This document shows positions 9,109 to 19,900 of a stretch of 64,000 bases of DNA, in pieces (position 1 is the stretch's first letter; each line of letters starts with the position of its first letter). The translations under genes and the position numbers were made by a program. Under the pieces are notes generated by a model. That model saw only the letters and a program-made list of their open reading frames with translations, had not been told where the DNA came from and searched no databases. This DNA comes from Polaribacter sejongensis (GTDB lineage Bacteria > Bacteroidota > Bacteroidia > Flavobacteriales > Flavobacteriaceae): contig NZ_CP150667.1 in the NCBI RefSeq assembly GCF_038024065.1, positions 372,001-436,000 on the forward strand, read 5' to 3'.

Positions 9109-12100
9109 TTAGAATGTTAAATTAAGATTCAATCCAATACTTCTTGTTGAAGGAAGTCCTAGAATATCTACACCTTGTAATGCATTACCTGTACTTAAAG
9201 AAACGTTAGGATCGTGTGGCGCATCTTTATAAAAGAAAAACAAGTTACTACCTACTAATGATGCTTTAACTGAAGAGAAAAATGATTCTTCACTTAATTT
9301 AAAGTTATACCCCAAAGCAAATTCTGCTAACCTTACATTAGTTGCACTATAAATATATTCACCAGTAAAACCATTTCTACCACCTACTTTTCCATAATAT
9401 TCTTGTGCTGTTAATGTTGATGTATTTCCAGCTAAATCTACCACTGCGATGTTAGCATTTTCGGTTTCTCTAGCAGAGTTATTACTAAATCCTTCTACAA
9501 TAGCTTCGGTCATACTCATGGTTTCACCACCAAATTTTCCATCAATTAAAAAATCTATAGTAATATTTTTGTATTGAAAAGAGTTGTTCCAACCTAAAGT
9601 AAAGTCTGGGTTTGCGTTACCTACTTTTGTTAAACCATCAACCGTATTATCATCATTAGCTATTACCGCATCGTTGTCTACAATAGGCAACCCGTTTTCG
9701 TCTCTTCTAACTACTTGCGCATAAATATCACCAAAAGAACCACCTTCAACTAAATAAGAACCAAAAGTATTAGAGCTTTTACTAGATATTGTAAAAAACT
9801 CAGGTTCAATTAAACCTTCTAAGACTTGGCCATTATAAATTTTTTCAACAGTGTTCTTATTCGTTGCAAAGTTTAATATTGATGTCCATTCGAAATTATC
9901 ATTTTGTATAGGGGTGAAAAAAGTAGAAATTTCTACACCTGAATTAGAAATTTCACCAGAATTTAAATATGCTTGTTCTGCACCTATAATAGAAACGGAT
10001 GTTGAAAATGCATAATATTGATCTACAGTTCTAGTATTATAATACCCTAAATCGATTCCAAATCTATTATTATTAAATTTCCATTCCGTACCAATTTCAA
10101 AAGATTTCTGTCTTTCTGGCTTAGGTGTAGAACCTGGAAAAGGTCTAATAGGATTTATTGAATTAACACCTCCACCACCAAAAAGAATACTACTATTAGG
10201 TGATATTCTGTCTGCAGAAAAACCACTACCAACTTCTGCATAAGATGTTCTTATTTTTCCAAATGAAATATGTTCTCCTAAATCAAATAATTCACTTAAA
10301 ACACCTGTTACACCAACCGAAGGATAAAAGAATGAATTGTTTTCTTCAGGTAATGTAGAAGACCAATCGTTTCTAGCTGTTAAATCAATATAAATTTTTT
10401 CTTTAAAACCAATGGTTGCACTTGCAAATAATGAACTTACTCTTGTTTCTAAAGAGTTTTGCTCGAATTTTACAGAAGGATTTCCGTTAAAGTTTTGAAA
10501 TGAGAATACATTTGCAAATTGTAAACCTCCACTTATTCCTGAATCTCCCACAAAAGATTCAGTTGTAGTACGTTTGGTACTAGTTCCTAGAATTGCTATT
10601 AGAGAAAAATCTTCATTAATACTGGTATTAATATTTGCTAAAAAATCTCCGTATAATTGTGTATAATCATTTTCTTCAACAATATACCTTCCGTTTTCTG
10701 GGGCTAAAGTGGCATTTGTTGTAGCATATATTTTTCTTTCAAAATCTAGAAATGATTTATCATACGTACCTCTAGTTTGTAATGTAAGCCAATCTGTAAG
10801 TTTAAAACTTAGATTTAATGAAGCAACTAATTTTGTATTTGTATCTTCAGAAACATTACGGTTTAAAATCCAATATGGATTTTGTTCTATATCACTAGTA
10901 AAAAATGTTCCAGGTTCTGATCCTTCACCACGAAACCATCTTTGAGTCATTATATTTCTGTTAGGATTGTAAACTTCAAAGTTAGAATAGTCAGATAATT
11001 TCTCTGTATCAGATTCAAAAGCATACACACCAACTAAAGGATTATAATATGTTGCAGAAACAGGTCTATTTACTACATTTTGAGTAGATCCCATAACACT
11101 TGCATTTACTGTTAACTTATCGTCAAAAAGCTTTGCAGTTTCTCTAATATTAAACGTATGTTGCTTTAACTTGTTTGTTGGTAAAGTTCCGCTTGCAAAT
11201 GTATTACTATAAGAAAAATAAGTTTGTGCTTTTTCTGTACCACCCGATATAGATATTGCATTAATATTAGTAAACCCTGTAGATAAAAAATCATCAATAT
11301 TACTTTGAGATTCATCATTAAAATCCATAACATAAGCAGAATTCTCAACAGTTAAATTTGAAGAGTAACCAACCTTAAAACTACCGGATTTACCTTTTTT
11401 AGTCGTAATTAAAATTACACCGTTTAAACCAGCACTACCATATAATGCAGAAGCAGATGCTCCTTTTAAAACCGTTAAAGACTCAATATCATCTGGATTT
11501 ATTAAAGATAAAGCATCTCCTCCATCTCTATTACCGCCATCTTTACTCCCTAAAGAATTTCCTGGTTGGCTAGATGATGGGTTAGATAATGGAATACCAT
11601 CTACAACATATAAAGGTTGGTTATTACCTATAGAAGAATTACCTCTTAAAGTTACTTTGACAGATCCACCAGCGCCTGAAGCGCTTCTAGAGATGTTTAC
11701 ACCTGCAACCTTACCCGATAAGCTATTTACAGGGTTTGTTTGTTTTACTTTATTTAACTCATCTGCATTAATGTCTTGAGCTGCATAGGTTAAAGATTTT
11801 CTTGATTTTTTAATACCAAGTGCTGTAACAACAATTTCATCTAATTGACTTGCATCTTCTTCTAAAATAACATTTACTTTATTAGAAGTGCTTAAAACTG
11901 TAAAATTTTTTGCTTTCATTCCTAAAAAAGAAAAGCTTAAAATGTCCCCAACAGAAGCTTTAATGGTATACATACCGTCAAAGTCTGTTTCTGTTCCTAT
12001 TGTTGTACCCTGTACAACAATACTTACTCCTGGCAGTGTAGTTCCGTCTAATTTAGAAGTAACTGTACCAGAAATTGTTTTTTCTTGTGCTTTTACGCTT

Positions 12101-12153
12101 AATGTAAAAACAATAGAAAAAACAATAAATAGTAATGTTTGAATTTTTTTCAT
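9109..12153 (-). CDS. susC: SusC/RagA-family TonB-dependent outer membrane transporter
   Basis: The protein has 1014 aa. A signal peptide ends at about residue 22 (SVKAQ). A carboxypeptidase-like regulatory domain spans about 28-105 (ISGTVTSKLDGTTLPGVSI, then TDFDGMYTI). The SusC plug follows, with PLYVVDGIPLSNP and the motif LKGASASALYGSAGLNGVIL, and then the 22-strand barrel. The last residue is Phe (GLNLNLTF), as expected for BAM-inserted proteins. It imports oligosaccharides together with its SusD partner using TonB energy. The promoter region carries the C-rich direct repeat shared with the second susC of this window, suggesting control by the hybrid two-component regulator at 16.9-21.0 kb. 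Confidence 0.95.
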   Translation of the reverse strand: MKKIQTLLFIVFSIVFTLSVKAQEKTISGTVTSKLDGTTLPGVSIVVQGTTIGTETDFDGMYTIKASVGDILSFSFLGMKAKNFTVLSTSNKVNVILEEDASQLDEIVVTALGIKKSRKSLTYAAQDINADELNKVKQTNPVNSLSGKVAGVNISRSASGAGGSVKVTLRGNSSIGNNQPLYVVDGIPLSNPSSSQPGNSLGSKDGGNRDGGDALSLINPDDIESLTVLKGASASALYGSAGLNGVILITTKKGKSGSFKVGYSSNLTVENSAYVMDFNDESQSNIDDFLSTGFTNINAISISGGTEKAQTYFSYSNTFASGTLPTNKLKQHTFNIRETAKLFDDKLTVNASVMGSTQNVVNRPVSATYYNPLVGVYAFESDTEKLSDYSNFEVYNPNRNIMTQRWFRGEGSEPGTFFTSDIEQNPYWILNRNVSEDTNTKLVASLNLSFKLTDWLTLQTRGTYDKSFLDFERKIYATTNATLAPENGRYIVEENDYTQLYGDFLANINTSINEDFSLIAILGTSTKRTTTESFVGDSGISGGLQFANVFSFQNFNGNPSVKFEQNSLETRVSSLFASATIGFKEKIYIDLTARNDWSSTLPEENNSFFYPSVGVTGVLSELFDLGEHISFGKIRTSYAEVGSGFSADRISPNSSILFGGGGVNSINPIRPFPGSTPKPERQKSFEIGTEWKFNNNRFGIDLGYYNTRTVDQYYAFSTSVSIIGAEQAYLNSGEISNSGVEISTFFTPIQNDNFEWTSILNFATNKNTVEKIYNGQVLEGLIEPEFFTISSKSSNTFGSYLVEGGSFGDIYAQVVRRDENGLPIVDNDAVIANDDNTVDGLTKVGNANPDFTLGWNNSFQYKNITIDFLIDGKFGGETMSMTEAIVEGFSNNSARETENANIAVVDLAGNTSTLTAQEYYGKVGGRNGFTGEYIYSATNVRLAEFALGYNFKLSEESFFSSVKASLVGSNLFFFYKDAPHDPNVSLSTGNALQGVDILGLPSTRSIGLNLNLTF

Positions 12154-12232
12154 GGAAATAAATAATTTTAGTTAATAATAAAATTGGTTAGTTATTATTC
12201 TCAAAATTAATAAGTTACATGTGTATTTGTAA

Positions 12233-12260
12233 GGGGGTAATAGAGCTATAAAGAGGGGGT
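12233..12260 (-). promoter_or_regulatory. Candidate regulator site upstream of susC-1 (22-bp-period CCCCC repeat)
   Basis: On the minus strand this reads TACCCCCTCTTT, then 10 bases, then a second CCCCC block whose start is 22 bp after the first. It begins 80-107 bp before the susC start. The same TACCCCC core preceded by ATGAAC and AAT or TAAT occurs before susC-2. Direct repeats two helical turns apart suit an AraC-type dimer such as the hybrid regulator of this locus (inference). Confidence 0.55.
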
Positions 12261-12638
12261 ATTAGTTCATTTTATATTTTGAACTTAATTTAAACAATTA
12301 AGAAATACAAACAGGTATTTGTAAAGTAGTAAAACGAGTAAAGATATGATGAAAATGTATCTTGAGTAAGTAATAGGGGAGAAGCACTATTAAAGTATAT
12401 ATTAGGAGCTTTATTTAATTAGATTTCTGAAGGTTCTTTAACTGTGGGTGTTTTAATATTATAGGAGCAGTAGTTGTTTGCATGCTATTTTAGCTTTGTA
12501 AATAATATAAGCACTCACTATCTTATCACTATGGTTCTAGGATATAGTATATTTTGATGTTGACTTGTTTATTCTAAATTAAAAATGATTTAAAACGTCT
12601 ATTCTGATTACATACATCCTTTTCTCTGACTTTATTCA
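12261..12638. other. Long susC-1 leader/intergenic region
   Basis: This AT-rich stretch lies upstream of the candidate regulator site. I find no protein frame with a plausible start and no recognisable RNA gene. It may hold further promoter sequence. Confidence 0.4.
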
Positions 12639-12693
12639 GTAAGAAGTGCAGCTATAAAAGCCTTCTTTTTCTTGCTATTATAGCTGCTCTTAC
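12639..12693. terminator. Bulged stem-loop between DUF4861 gene and susC-1
   Basis: The arm GCAGCTATAA at 12648-12657 pairs exactly with TTATAGCTGC at 12678-12687. Six more pairs form outside a three-base bulge, and the loop is pyrimidine-rich. It lies about 100 bp past the DUF4861 stop codon. No clean T-run follows, so it may be a terminator or an RNA-stabilising element. Confidence 0.5.
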
Positions 12694-12792
12694 CTATTTT
12701 CGGCAGAAATTAAAATAGAAAATTTAGAATCTAAATAGGAAAAATAAATTTTGTTAAACGAAATTTTAAAAAGCTAAAAATTAATAGAATGA

Positions 12793-13968
12793 TTATTTTA
12801 TACGAACTTCTAAAGGATTATTTATTTTTTTTGAGAATATTTTTAAATAAGCTTCCCAGGCTTGTCTTGTTTTAAATTGATTGCTTTTCTTCCATCCAAA
12901 ACCAGCATAATAAACTACTTTATTATTTTTTACTTTTAGATGTGCGTAAGCGTTGCTTAAATCCGGAGTATCAATATCATATTTCTCAAATCCAGAAAAA
13001 GTGTTTCTATCAGCAATAATTGCAGATCCAAGTTCAGAATCTGCATGAGGTTGCCAATAACTTACCCAACCTTCATCTTTGTTACCAGAAACTTCTCCGT
13101 CTTTTTTATGTAAAGTTAAACCTGCAGAAATTTGATCGACTCCTTCAATTGAAGTTGAAAATTTAGAAAGATTACTTCCAAGATCTAAACTGATTGTTTT
13201 AGATTCTTTAATTATCTTACCAGAAGCATCCCAGTTAGCATATTCTAAATAAAAGCTAGTTCTTATTGGTCCTGTAGTAATTGTTTTCCATTTTGTATAA
13301 TTTTTAGATAAAAAATAAGTACTATCTATTTTAACAGCAATACCACCAATACCTCTACTAGAACCAACGTGAAAATCATCTAAACCTTCACCTGTATCTT
13401 CATGATAAGACCCTGTTTTATCAATTATAGTTTCTTTGTACCATTTATTTATTATTGGGTATTTTACTTTTTTTAACCAAGCATCAACACCGCTAGATAA
13501 AGTTCCTCCAGGAACATTTTCTTCTACCATTTTTTGTGCAACGGGTCCGTAAACTCTAAATGCTACTTTATCGTTTTCCCAAGTATAGTCATCTGTTCTT
13601 TCTGGGACAAAACGAGAATAGCATAACTCTTCTGCTTTTGGTTTTTCTGCATCAGAAATAGTTACAACTTCAAAGTTTACTTCAGAATTAGCTGCTATTT
13701 TAGGTTGAAATAACAATTGATCCATTGCTCCATCTCCATCAGTATCTACTAATTGTGTAACCAAAAGTTTACCTGTTGTTGTGTTTTTTATGCCTATAGA
13801 AGAAAGGTTTTCTGTACTTAGCGCTGTTCTTTGAATTTCTACGGTTTCAAAGGTACGCTCGAAATTCAGTGTGTTTTTAACGGTAATAATTGTATCCTTT
13901 TTTTCTTGAGAGCAAGAACATAAAAGTGTTACAATTAATAAACATGAAAGTGTTTTAATTGTATTCAT
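12793..13968 (-). CDS. DUF4861 lipoprotein
   Basis: This 391-aa protein has a signal peptide with cysteines at 17 and 19 (LLCSC), so it is a likely lipoprotein. The sequence matches the DUF4861 family by its early repeat of short beta strands (NTLNFERTFETVEI), the phrase LVDTDGDGAMDQLLFQP, and the late GWVSYWQPHADSELGSAII. DUF4861 proteins are frequent in polysaccharide utilisation loci for uronic acid polymers, but I know of no assigned reaction that I would rely on. It lies downstream of kduD with a hairpin between, so it is probably co-regulated with uronate breakdown, with reduced readthrough or its own promoter. A carbohydrate-active enzyme or binding role is plausible. Confidence 0.8.
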   Translation of the reverse strand: MNTIKTLSCLLIVTLLCSCSQEKKDTIITVKNTLNFERTFETVEIQRTALSTENLSSIGIKNTTTGKLLVTQLVDTDGDGAMDQLLFQPKIAANSEVNFEVVTISDAEKPKAEELCYSRFVPERTDDYTWENDKVAFRVYGPVAQKMVEENVPGGTLSSGVDAWLKKVKYPIINKWYKETIIDKTGSYHEDTGEGLDDFHVGSSRGIGGIAVKIDSTYFLSKNYTKWKTITTGPIRTSFYLEYANWDASGKIIKESKTISLDLGSNLSKFSTSIEGVDQISAGLTLHKKDGEVSGNKDEGWVSYWQPHADSELGSAIIADRNTFSGFEKYDIDTPDLSNAYAHLKVKNNKVVYYAGFGWKKSNQFKTRQAWEAYLKIFSKKINNPLEVRIK

Positions 13969-13997
13969 TATTATATTAGGTTTTAGTTTTTAACTTA

Positions 13998-14032
13998 AAA
14001 ACCTGCCTCATTTCTATAATAAGGCAGGTTTT
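13998..14032 (-). terminator. Hairpin between kduD and DUF4861 gene
   Basis: AAAACCTGCCT at 13998-14008 pairs exactly with AGGCAGGTTTT at 14022-14032, followed on the minus strand by a short T-rich stretch. It lies directly after the kduD stop and about 30 bp before the DUF4861 start, so it may end the kduI-kduD transcript or damp expression of the next gene. Confidence 0.75.
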
Positions 14033-14038
14033 ATTTAT

Positions 14039-14833
14039 TTAATCTTCATTAGCTGGTTTACCAATAGTAGCTAAAATTCCACCATCAACATAAACCACTT
14101 GTCCGTTAACAAAATCACTTGCTTTAGAACTTAAAAAAATAGCTGCGCCTTGTAAATCATCTGGATCACCCCATTTGCCTGCGGGAGTTCTACTTACAAT
14201 AAAATCATTAAAAGGATTACCTTCAATTCTAATTGGCTCTGTTTGACTTGTTGCAAAATATCCTGGACCAATACCATTAGTTTGAATATTATATTTAGCC
14301 CATTCTGTAGCCATATTTTTGGTTAACATTTTTAGGCCACCTTTTGCTGCTGCATAAGCACCAACAGAGTTTCTACCTAATTCACTCATCATAGAGCAAA
14401 TGTTAATGATTTTACCGCTTTTTCTTTCTATCATTCCTTTAACAACATGTTTAGAAACAATAAAAGGAGCCACTAAATCAACATCAATTACAGCTTTAAA
14501 ATCAACCACTTCCATTTCTACTAAAGGAGTTCTTTTAATAATACCTGCGTTATTTACTAAAATATCAATATTACCAATTTCTGCTTCAATTTTGGCTACA
14601 CTTTCTTTTACTGCATTTTCATCAGTAACATTAAAAAGAGAACCATAAGCGTCTATACCTTCGGCTTTATATTCTGCTAATGCTTTGTCTAATTTTTCTT
14701 GAGAAGAATTTCCGTTCACTATAATTTTAGCTCCGGCATTTCCAATTCCTTTAGCCATTGCCATTCCAAGACCATGAGTTGCACCTGTTATTAATGCTAC
14801 TTTTCCTGATAAATCAAATAAGTTAATTGACAT
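14039..14833 (-). CDS. kduD: 2-deoxy-D-gluconate/5-keto-4-deoxyuronate-pathway SDR dehydrogenase
   Basis: This 264-aa short-chain dehydrogenase has the cofactor loop TGATHGLG at about residues 17-23, NNAG at 94-97, and the catalytic set Ser148, Tyr160 and Lys164 (YAAAK). KduD reduces 2,5-diketo-3-deoxygluconate to 2-keto-3-deoxygluconate with NAD(P)H in the cytoplasm. The length and the C-terminal DFVNGQVVYVDGGILATIG are typical. It lies 6 bp after kduI on the same strand, so the two enzymes of unsaturated uronate catabolism are cotranscribed. KDG kinase and KDPG aldolase, needed for the following steps, are not in the window. Alternative SDR substrates cannot be excluded, but the kduI pairing makes the call strong. 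Confidence 0.93.
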   Translation of the reverse strand: MSINLFDLSGKVALITGATHGLGMAMAKGIGNAGAKIIVNGNSSQEKLDKALAEYKAEGIDAYGSLFNVTDENAVKESVAKIEAEIGNIDILVNNAGIIKRTPLVEMEVVDFKAVIDVDLVAPFIVSKHVVKGMIERKSGKIINICSMMSELGRNSVGAYAAAKGGLKMLTKNMATEWAKYNIQTNGIGPGYFATSQTEPIRIEGNPFNDFIVSRTPAGKWGDPDDLQGAAIFLSSKASDFVNGQVVYVDGGILATIGKPANED

Positions 14834-14839
14834 AATCTT

Positions 14840-15682
14840 TTATTTTAATTCGTTTATTTTACAATGATCCATATCACCATAATCTAAATTTTCACCAGCC
14901 ATTCCCCAAATAAAAGAATAACTACTTGTGCCAGATCCAGAGTGAATTGACCATGGTGGAGAAATTACAGCTTCATTATTTCCCATCCAAATATGTCTAG
15001 TTTCTGTTGGTTCTCCCATAAAATGACAAACAGCTTGGTCTGCTGGAACTTCAAAATAAAAGTAAACTTCCATTCTTCTATCATGCACATGTGCAGGCAT
15101 AGTGTTCCAAGAACTTCCAGGTTTAATAGTTGTCATCCCCATTTGTAGTTGGCAAACATCTACCACACTATTTACAATATATTTTCTTAAAGTTCTTGCA
15201 TTTGCAGTTTCTGGCGCTCCTAACTCTATAACTTCTACATCATCTTTACCAATTTTTTTATTTGGAAAAGCTTTGTGAGCAGGAGTGGAGTTTAAGTAAA
15301 ATAAAGCTGGGTTTTCTGATGATGCACTAGAAAACATAACATCTTTGTTTCCTTTACCTACATATAATGCTTCTTTATGTTCTAAAATATAAGAAGTTCC
15401 ATCAACAATTACTGTTCCTTTTTCTCCAACATTTATAATTCCCAATTCTCTTCTATCTAAAAAGTTTTCAGATTTTAAAGGATTTATAGTTTTTAGTTTT
15501 AAAGATTCGTTTGTTGGTACTGCACTACCTGTTATAAATCTATCATAATGAGAATATACTAGGTTTATAACATTTGGAATCATTAAATTGTTTACTAAAA
15601 ACTCTTCTCTAAGCCTTGTTGTGTTGTAGTTTTTTACATCTTTTGGAGATGCTGCGTATCTTGTTGTGAAATTTGTTATCAT
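14840..15682 (-). CDS. kduI: 5-dehydro-4-deoxy-D-glucuronate isomerase
   Basis: This 280-aa cupin isomerase has metal ligands at His198, His200, Glu205 (AHVHDRRMEVYFYF) and His247 (PPWSIHSG). It converts the linear form of the unsaturated uronate released by lyases and GH88 into 2,5-diketo-3-deoxygluconate in the cytoplasm. The length equals the usual family length. Its promoter region holds a -7 element reading TACTTTTG on the minus strand (15717-15724) and a -33 TTG at 15743-15745. The latter lies inside a 40-bp palindrome that is probably the operator of the divergent LacI-type regulator. Confidence 0.95.
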   Translation of the reverse strand: MITNFTTRYAASPKDVKNYNTTRLREEFLVNNLMIPNVINLVYSHYDRFITGSAVPTNESLKLKTINPLKSENFLDRRELGIINVGEKGTVIVDGTSYILEHKEALYVGKGNKDVMFSSASSENPALFYLNSTPAHKAFPNKKIGKDDVEVIELGAPETANARTLRKYIVNSVVDVCQLQMGMTTIKPGSSWNTMPAHVHDRRMEVYFYFEVPADQAVCHFMGEPTETRHIWMGNNEAVISPPWSIHSGSGTSSYSFIWGMAGENLDYGDMDHCKINELK

Positions 15683-15727
15683 TCTTAAATTTAAAGATTA
15701 ATTGTAAGTTCTCTTACAAAAGTAATA

Positions 15728-15767
15728 AAAAATATAAAAATACAATCGATTGTATTTTTATATTTTT
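15728..15767. promoter_or_regulatory. Perfect 40-bp palindromic operator between kduI and lacI-type gene
   Basis: All 20 base pairs around the centre (between 15747 and 15748) match. The core is ACAATCGATTGT with a central CG, the style of LacI-family operators. The core supplies a TTG on each strand: the minus one is 18 bp from a TACTTTTG -7 box for kduI, and the plus one is 20 bp from a TACCTTTT box (15773-15780) for the regulator. Binding would block both promoters. Confidence 0.85.
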
Positions 15768-15849
15768 ATATTTACCTTTTATTTATGATAATAATATGTT
15801 TAGTTTTACCCTAATATAGGTGCCAATAAAAAATGGATTTTTTTTTAAA

Positions 15850-16878
15850 ATGGAAAACACTGAAGTAACCATACATGACATTGCTGCAATTTTAGGAATA
15901 GATAGTTCTACGGTGTCTAGAGCATTAAACAACAGTCCTAGAGTTGCTGAAAAAACAAAAAATAAAATTTTAGAAAAAGCTAATGAATTAGGTTACCAGA
16001 GAAACCATTTGGCTTCTAATTTAAGAAAAAATAAAACTTATACATTGGGGGTAATTGTACCAAGAATTTCTAGAGATTTTTTTTCTTCTACAATTTCAGG
16101 AATAGAAGAAACAGCTTTTAAGGCTGGGTACAATGTTATTATTTGTCAATCTTTAGAAAGTTTAGAAAGAGAAGAAAATATTATAAAAACGTTATTATCA
16201 AATAGAGTAGATGGAGTTTTAATTTCTATTTCTATGGAAACTACAAACTATAAACATTTAGAAGGATTAAAAAAAAGAAACATACCGTATGTTTTTTTTG
16301 ATAGACATTGTAATATAGAAGGAAATAGTAATGTTCTTATTGATGATTTTGATGCAGCATTTGTTGCTACAGAGCATTTAATTACGAAAAAAAGTGAAGT
16401 TATAGCACATTTTTCTGGACCTCAGAATTTAGAAATTTATAAAAATAGATTTAAAGGCTACAAGGCAGCATTAAAAAAATATAATATTCCATTTAGTAAG
16501 GAATTAGTAATTTCTTCAAGTTTAATGGAAAGTGATGGAGAAGAAAATGTAAAAAAGCTATTAACATTACCTTATAAGTTAGATGGTTTGTTTTGTGCAA
16601 ATGATGTTGTAGCTATTGGAGCAATAAAATATTTAAAAAATATAAAAGTAGAAATACCTAAAGACATAGCTATTGTTGGTTTTAGTAACGAATCTATTTC
16701 TTCTGTAATAGATCCATCATTAACAACAATTAACCAACCAGGATTAGAAATAGGTATAACTGCTACAAACTTGTTAATTTCTCAAATTGATGATAAATCA
16801 AAAATAATTACCAATGAAACTATAATTGTAAAAACAAATTTAATTGAACGCAATTCTTCTTTAAGAGTTTTTGAGTAA
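15850..16878 (+). CDS. LacI-family transcriptional regulator
   Basis: This 342-aa repressor has an N-terminal helix-turn-helix in VTIHDIAAILGIDSSTVSRA at about residues 6-25, the hinge helix around HLASNLRKNKT, and a periplasmic-binding-protein-like effector domain. I chose ATG 15850 rather than a GTG 30 bp upstream because the family starts just before this helix. It is divergent from kduI-kduD across the 40-bp palindrome, so it likely represses those genes and itself. The inducer is probably a uronate intermediate (inference). The stop overlaps the region just before the hybrid sensor start, suggesting coexpression with it. Confidence 0.92.
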   Translation: MENTEVTIHDIAAILGIDSSTVSRALNNSPRVAEKTKNKILEKANELGYQRNHLASNLRKNKTYTLGVIVPRISRDFFSSTISGIEETAFKAGYNVIICQSLESLEREENIIKTLLSNRVDGVLISISMETTNYKHLEGLKKRNIPYVFFDRHCNIEGNSNVLIDDFDAAFVATEHLITKKSEVIAHFSGPQNLEIYKNRFKGYKAALKKYNIPFSKELVISSSLMESDGEENVKKLLTLPYKLDGLFCANDVVAIGAIKYLKNIKVEIPKDIAIVGFSNESISSVIDPSLTTINQPGLEIGITATNLLISQIDDKSKIITNETIIVKTNLIERNSSLRVFE

Positions 16879-16915
16879 AATGTACTTATCAAAACTCTTC
16901 TTTTTAAAGACCTAT

Positions 16916-19900
16916 ATGAAATTTATAAAAATAATATTCTCTTTCCTTTTAATCTTAGTAACATATTCTACTATTTCTCAAGATTTCTCTGGTACTAATC
17001 AATCATTAAAATTTAAACAATTTTCTTTAGTAGATGGTTTATCTCAAAGTTCTGTATTGTGTATTATGCAAGACTCTAAAGGATATATGTGGTTTGGTAC
17101 AAGAGATGGTTTAAATAAATATGATGGCCATACATTTAAAACATACAGACACAATTATAAAGATAAAAATAGTATAAGCAATAGTTTTATAAAAACCTTA
17201 GTTGAAGATAAAAACGGAGATATTTGGATTGGGACAAACAACGGTTTAAATAAATTTACACCTAATAATGATAGTTTTGAACGTTATAAACATTCAGAAA
17301 CTAAAAAAAGTAGCTTTGATAATGAAATTTGGAGTTTAACATCTGCAGGAGACAATAATTTATGGGTTGGTACAAACTCTGGTTTAGAAAAGTTTAATAT
17401 TATAACTAAAGAAAGAACAGACATTGCAAAGGATTCTGTCCATTTATTAAAAAATCAAATTAGATCTTTATTTAGATCTTCTGATAATAATTTATGGATT
17501 TGTAATAGAAAAAATATTATTGTTTATAATGATAGTATAGTTAAAGAGATTTCTTATCCTCAGACTCAAGTTAGAAAAACAACAAGAAACTACGCGCCAA
17601 TTGTTTATGAGGATAAAAACAATACTATTTGGTTGGGGTATAGAGATGGTTTAGCGGTCTTTAATCCTCAAAAAAACGAGTTTCAACATTTTAAAATAAA
17701 AACAAATAAAATAAGTTCTATTAATGAAGAGGTTAGGTCTGTTTATGAAGATTTTTATGGAAACATTTGGGTAGGTACTTACAATGGTTTATATATAATT
17801 AATAAAGAAAAAAATGTAATCAATCATTACCTGCATGACGAAAAAAATAAAAATAGTTTAAGCCAAAATTCTATTTTTAATATTACAGGAGATACAAAAG
17901 GAAATGTTTGGATTGGTACCTATGCTGGTGGAGTAAATTATTACGACAGAAGTTTTGACCTTTTTAAAAACTATTACATAGGGGCAAGTAATTATAAATT
18001 AAATTATAAAGTTATAAGCTCTATTGTAGAGGATGCTTCTAAAAATTTATGGATTGGTACCGAAGGTGGAGGTATTAACTTTTTAAATATAAAAACGGGG
18101 AAATTTACATATTATACGCACAATGAAGACAACCCAAAATCTATAAGCACTAATAATGTAAAAGCACTTCTAAGAACAAGTGAAGGTAACTTTTGGATTG
18201 GTACACACGATGGTGGTCTTAATTTTTTAAACCCAACAAAAACACCTTTCAATTTTAAAAAATTTAATAATGATTCTAACGATAGTTTAAGTATTAGTAA
18301 TGATAGAATTATTTCATTATTTGAAGATGTAAATAAACATATTTGGGTAGGAACTTCTGGTGGAGGATTAAATGTGTTTCATAAAAAAAAGAAAACCTTT
18401 CTAAGAGTTAAAAATACAGAACAATCTATTGGGGAAATAATTTATAATATTTCAAAAACAGAAGATAAAAATGTTTTATTAATTTCGGGCAACAAAGGTT
18501 TAGCAAAGATAAACATAAACACTAAAGAGATAGTACCTATAAAATATAAACAAGAAAGAGAAGAAGATACTTCTATTATTACCCTTTGTGCTTTTGAAGA
18601 TAAACAGCGTAATTTATGGATAGGTACAGAAGGTTATGGACTCTATTTTTACAATTATACTACAAAAGAAACAATAAATTATGGTTTGGAAGAAGGATTA
18701 CCAAACCAAGTTATTTATACTGTTTTACCCGACGATTATAATAATTTATGGTTTAGTACAAATAAAGGGTTAAGTAGATTAAACTTAGAAAGTAATCAGT
18801 TTAAAAACTTTGATATTTCTGATGGTATATCTAGTAATGAGTTTAATTATAACTCTAAAATTAAATTGCAAAACAAAGAATTGATGTTTGGTAGTACAAA
18901 CGGAATTGTATTTTTTAATCCAAATAAAATTTTAGAAAATTCTTTTATTCCTCCAGTTTATGTTACCTCTGTTTCTGTAAATAATAAGCCATATTTATCA
19001 GGTTCTTCAATAAATGAAAAAATAACTCTTAACCACAATCAAAATGTCTTTAATTTTAACTTTATAGCTTTGAGTTATTCAAAATCAGAAAAAAATGAAT
19101 ATGCTTACAGATTAGATGGTTTTGATAAGAATTGGAATTATATAGGACATAATAAATCTGCTACTTACACAAATTTAGACGCAGGTAATTATACCTTTAG
19201 AGTAAAAGCATCTAATAATGATGGCCTCTGGAATGAGAAAGGACACTCTATTTATATAACTATACTACCTCCTTTCTGGAAAACTTGGTGGGCATATTTA
19301 ATTTATTCAATTTTAATTATTGGTAGTTTATTTTTGATTAGAAAATATTCTTTGTTAAGGATATACGAAAAAAACGAACTAAAACAAGAGCGTTTAGAAA
19401 AACAAAAAATAGAAGAGATAAATAGATTAAAATTGACGCTATTTACTAATATCTCTCATGATTTTAGAACACCGTTAACTTTAATTATTGGTCCTTTAGA
19501 GAGGATGTTAAAAAATAATGAAGGTTCTATTTCTATACAAAACCAACATAAAACCATGTACAGAAATGCAAGTGTTTTGTTGCAGTTAATCAATCAATTG
19601 TTAGATTTTAGAAAAAGTGAAACAGGTAAATTAAAGTTACGAGCATCAGAAAATAATATTGTTTCGTTTATAGAAAATATAAAGAAATCTTTTGATGAAA
19701 TGGCAGATTATAGAGAAATTGATTTTACATTTAAATCTAAAGATAAACATATTGATATATGGTTTGATGATGTAAATTTAAAAAAGGTAATTTTTAATTT
19801 ATTATCAAATGCTTTTAAATTTACACCTAACAATGGTAAAATTAGAATTAAATTATCTACTTATACAAAACCTAAAAATTTAAAGCAGTTTATTCAAATA

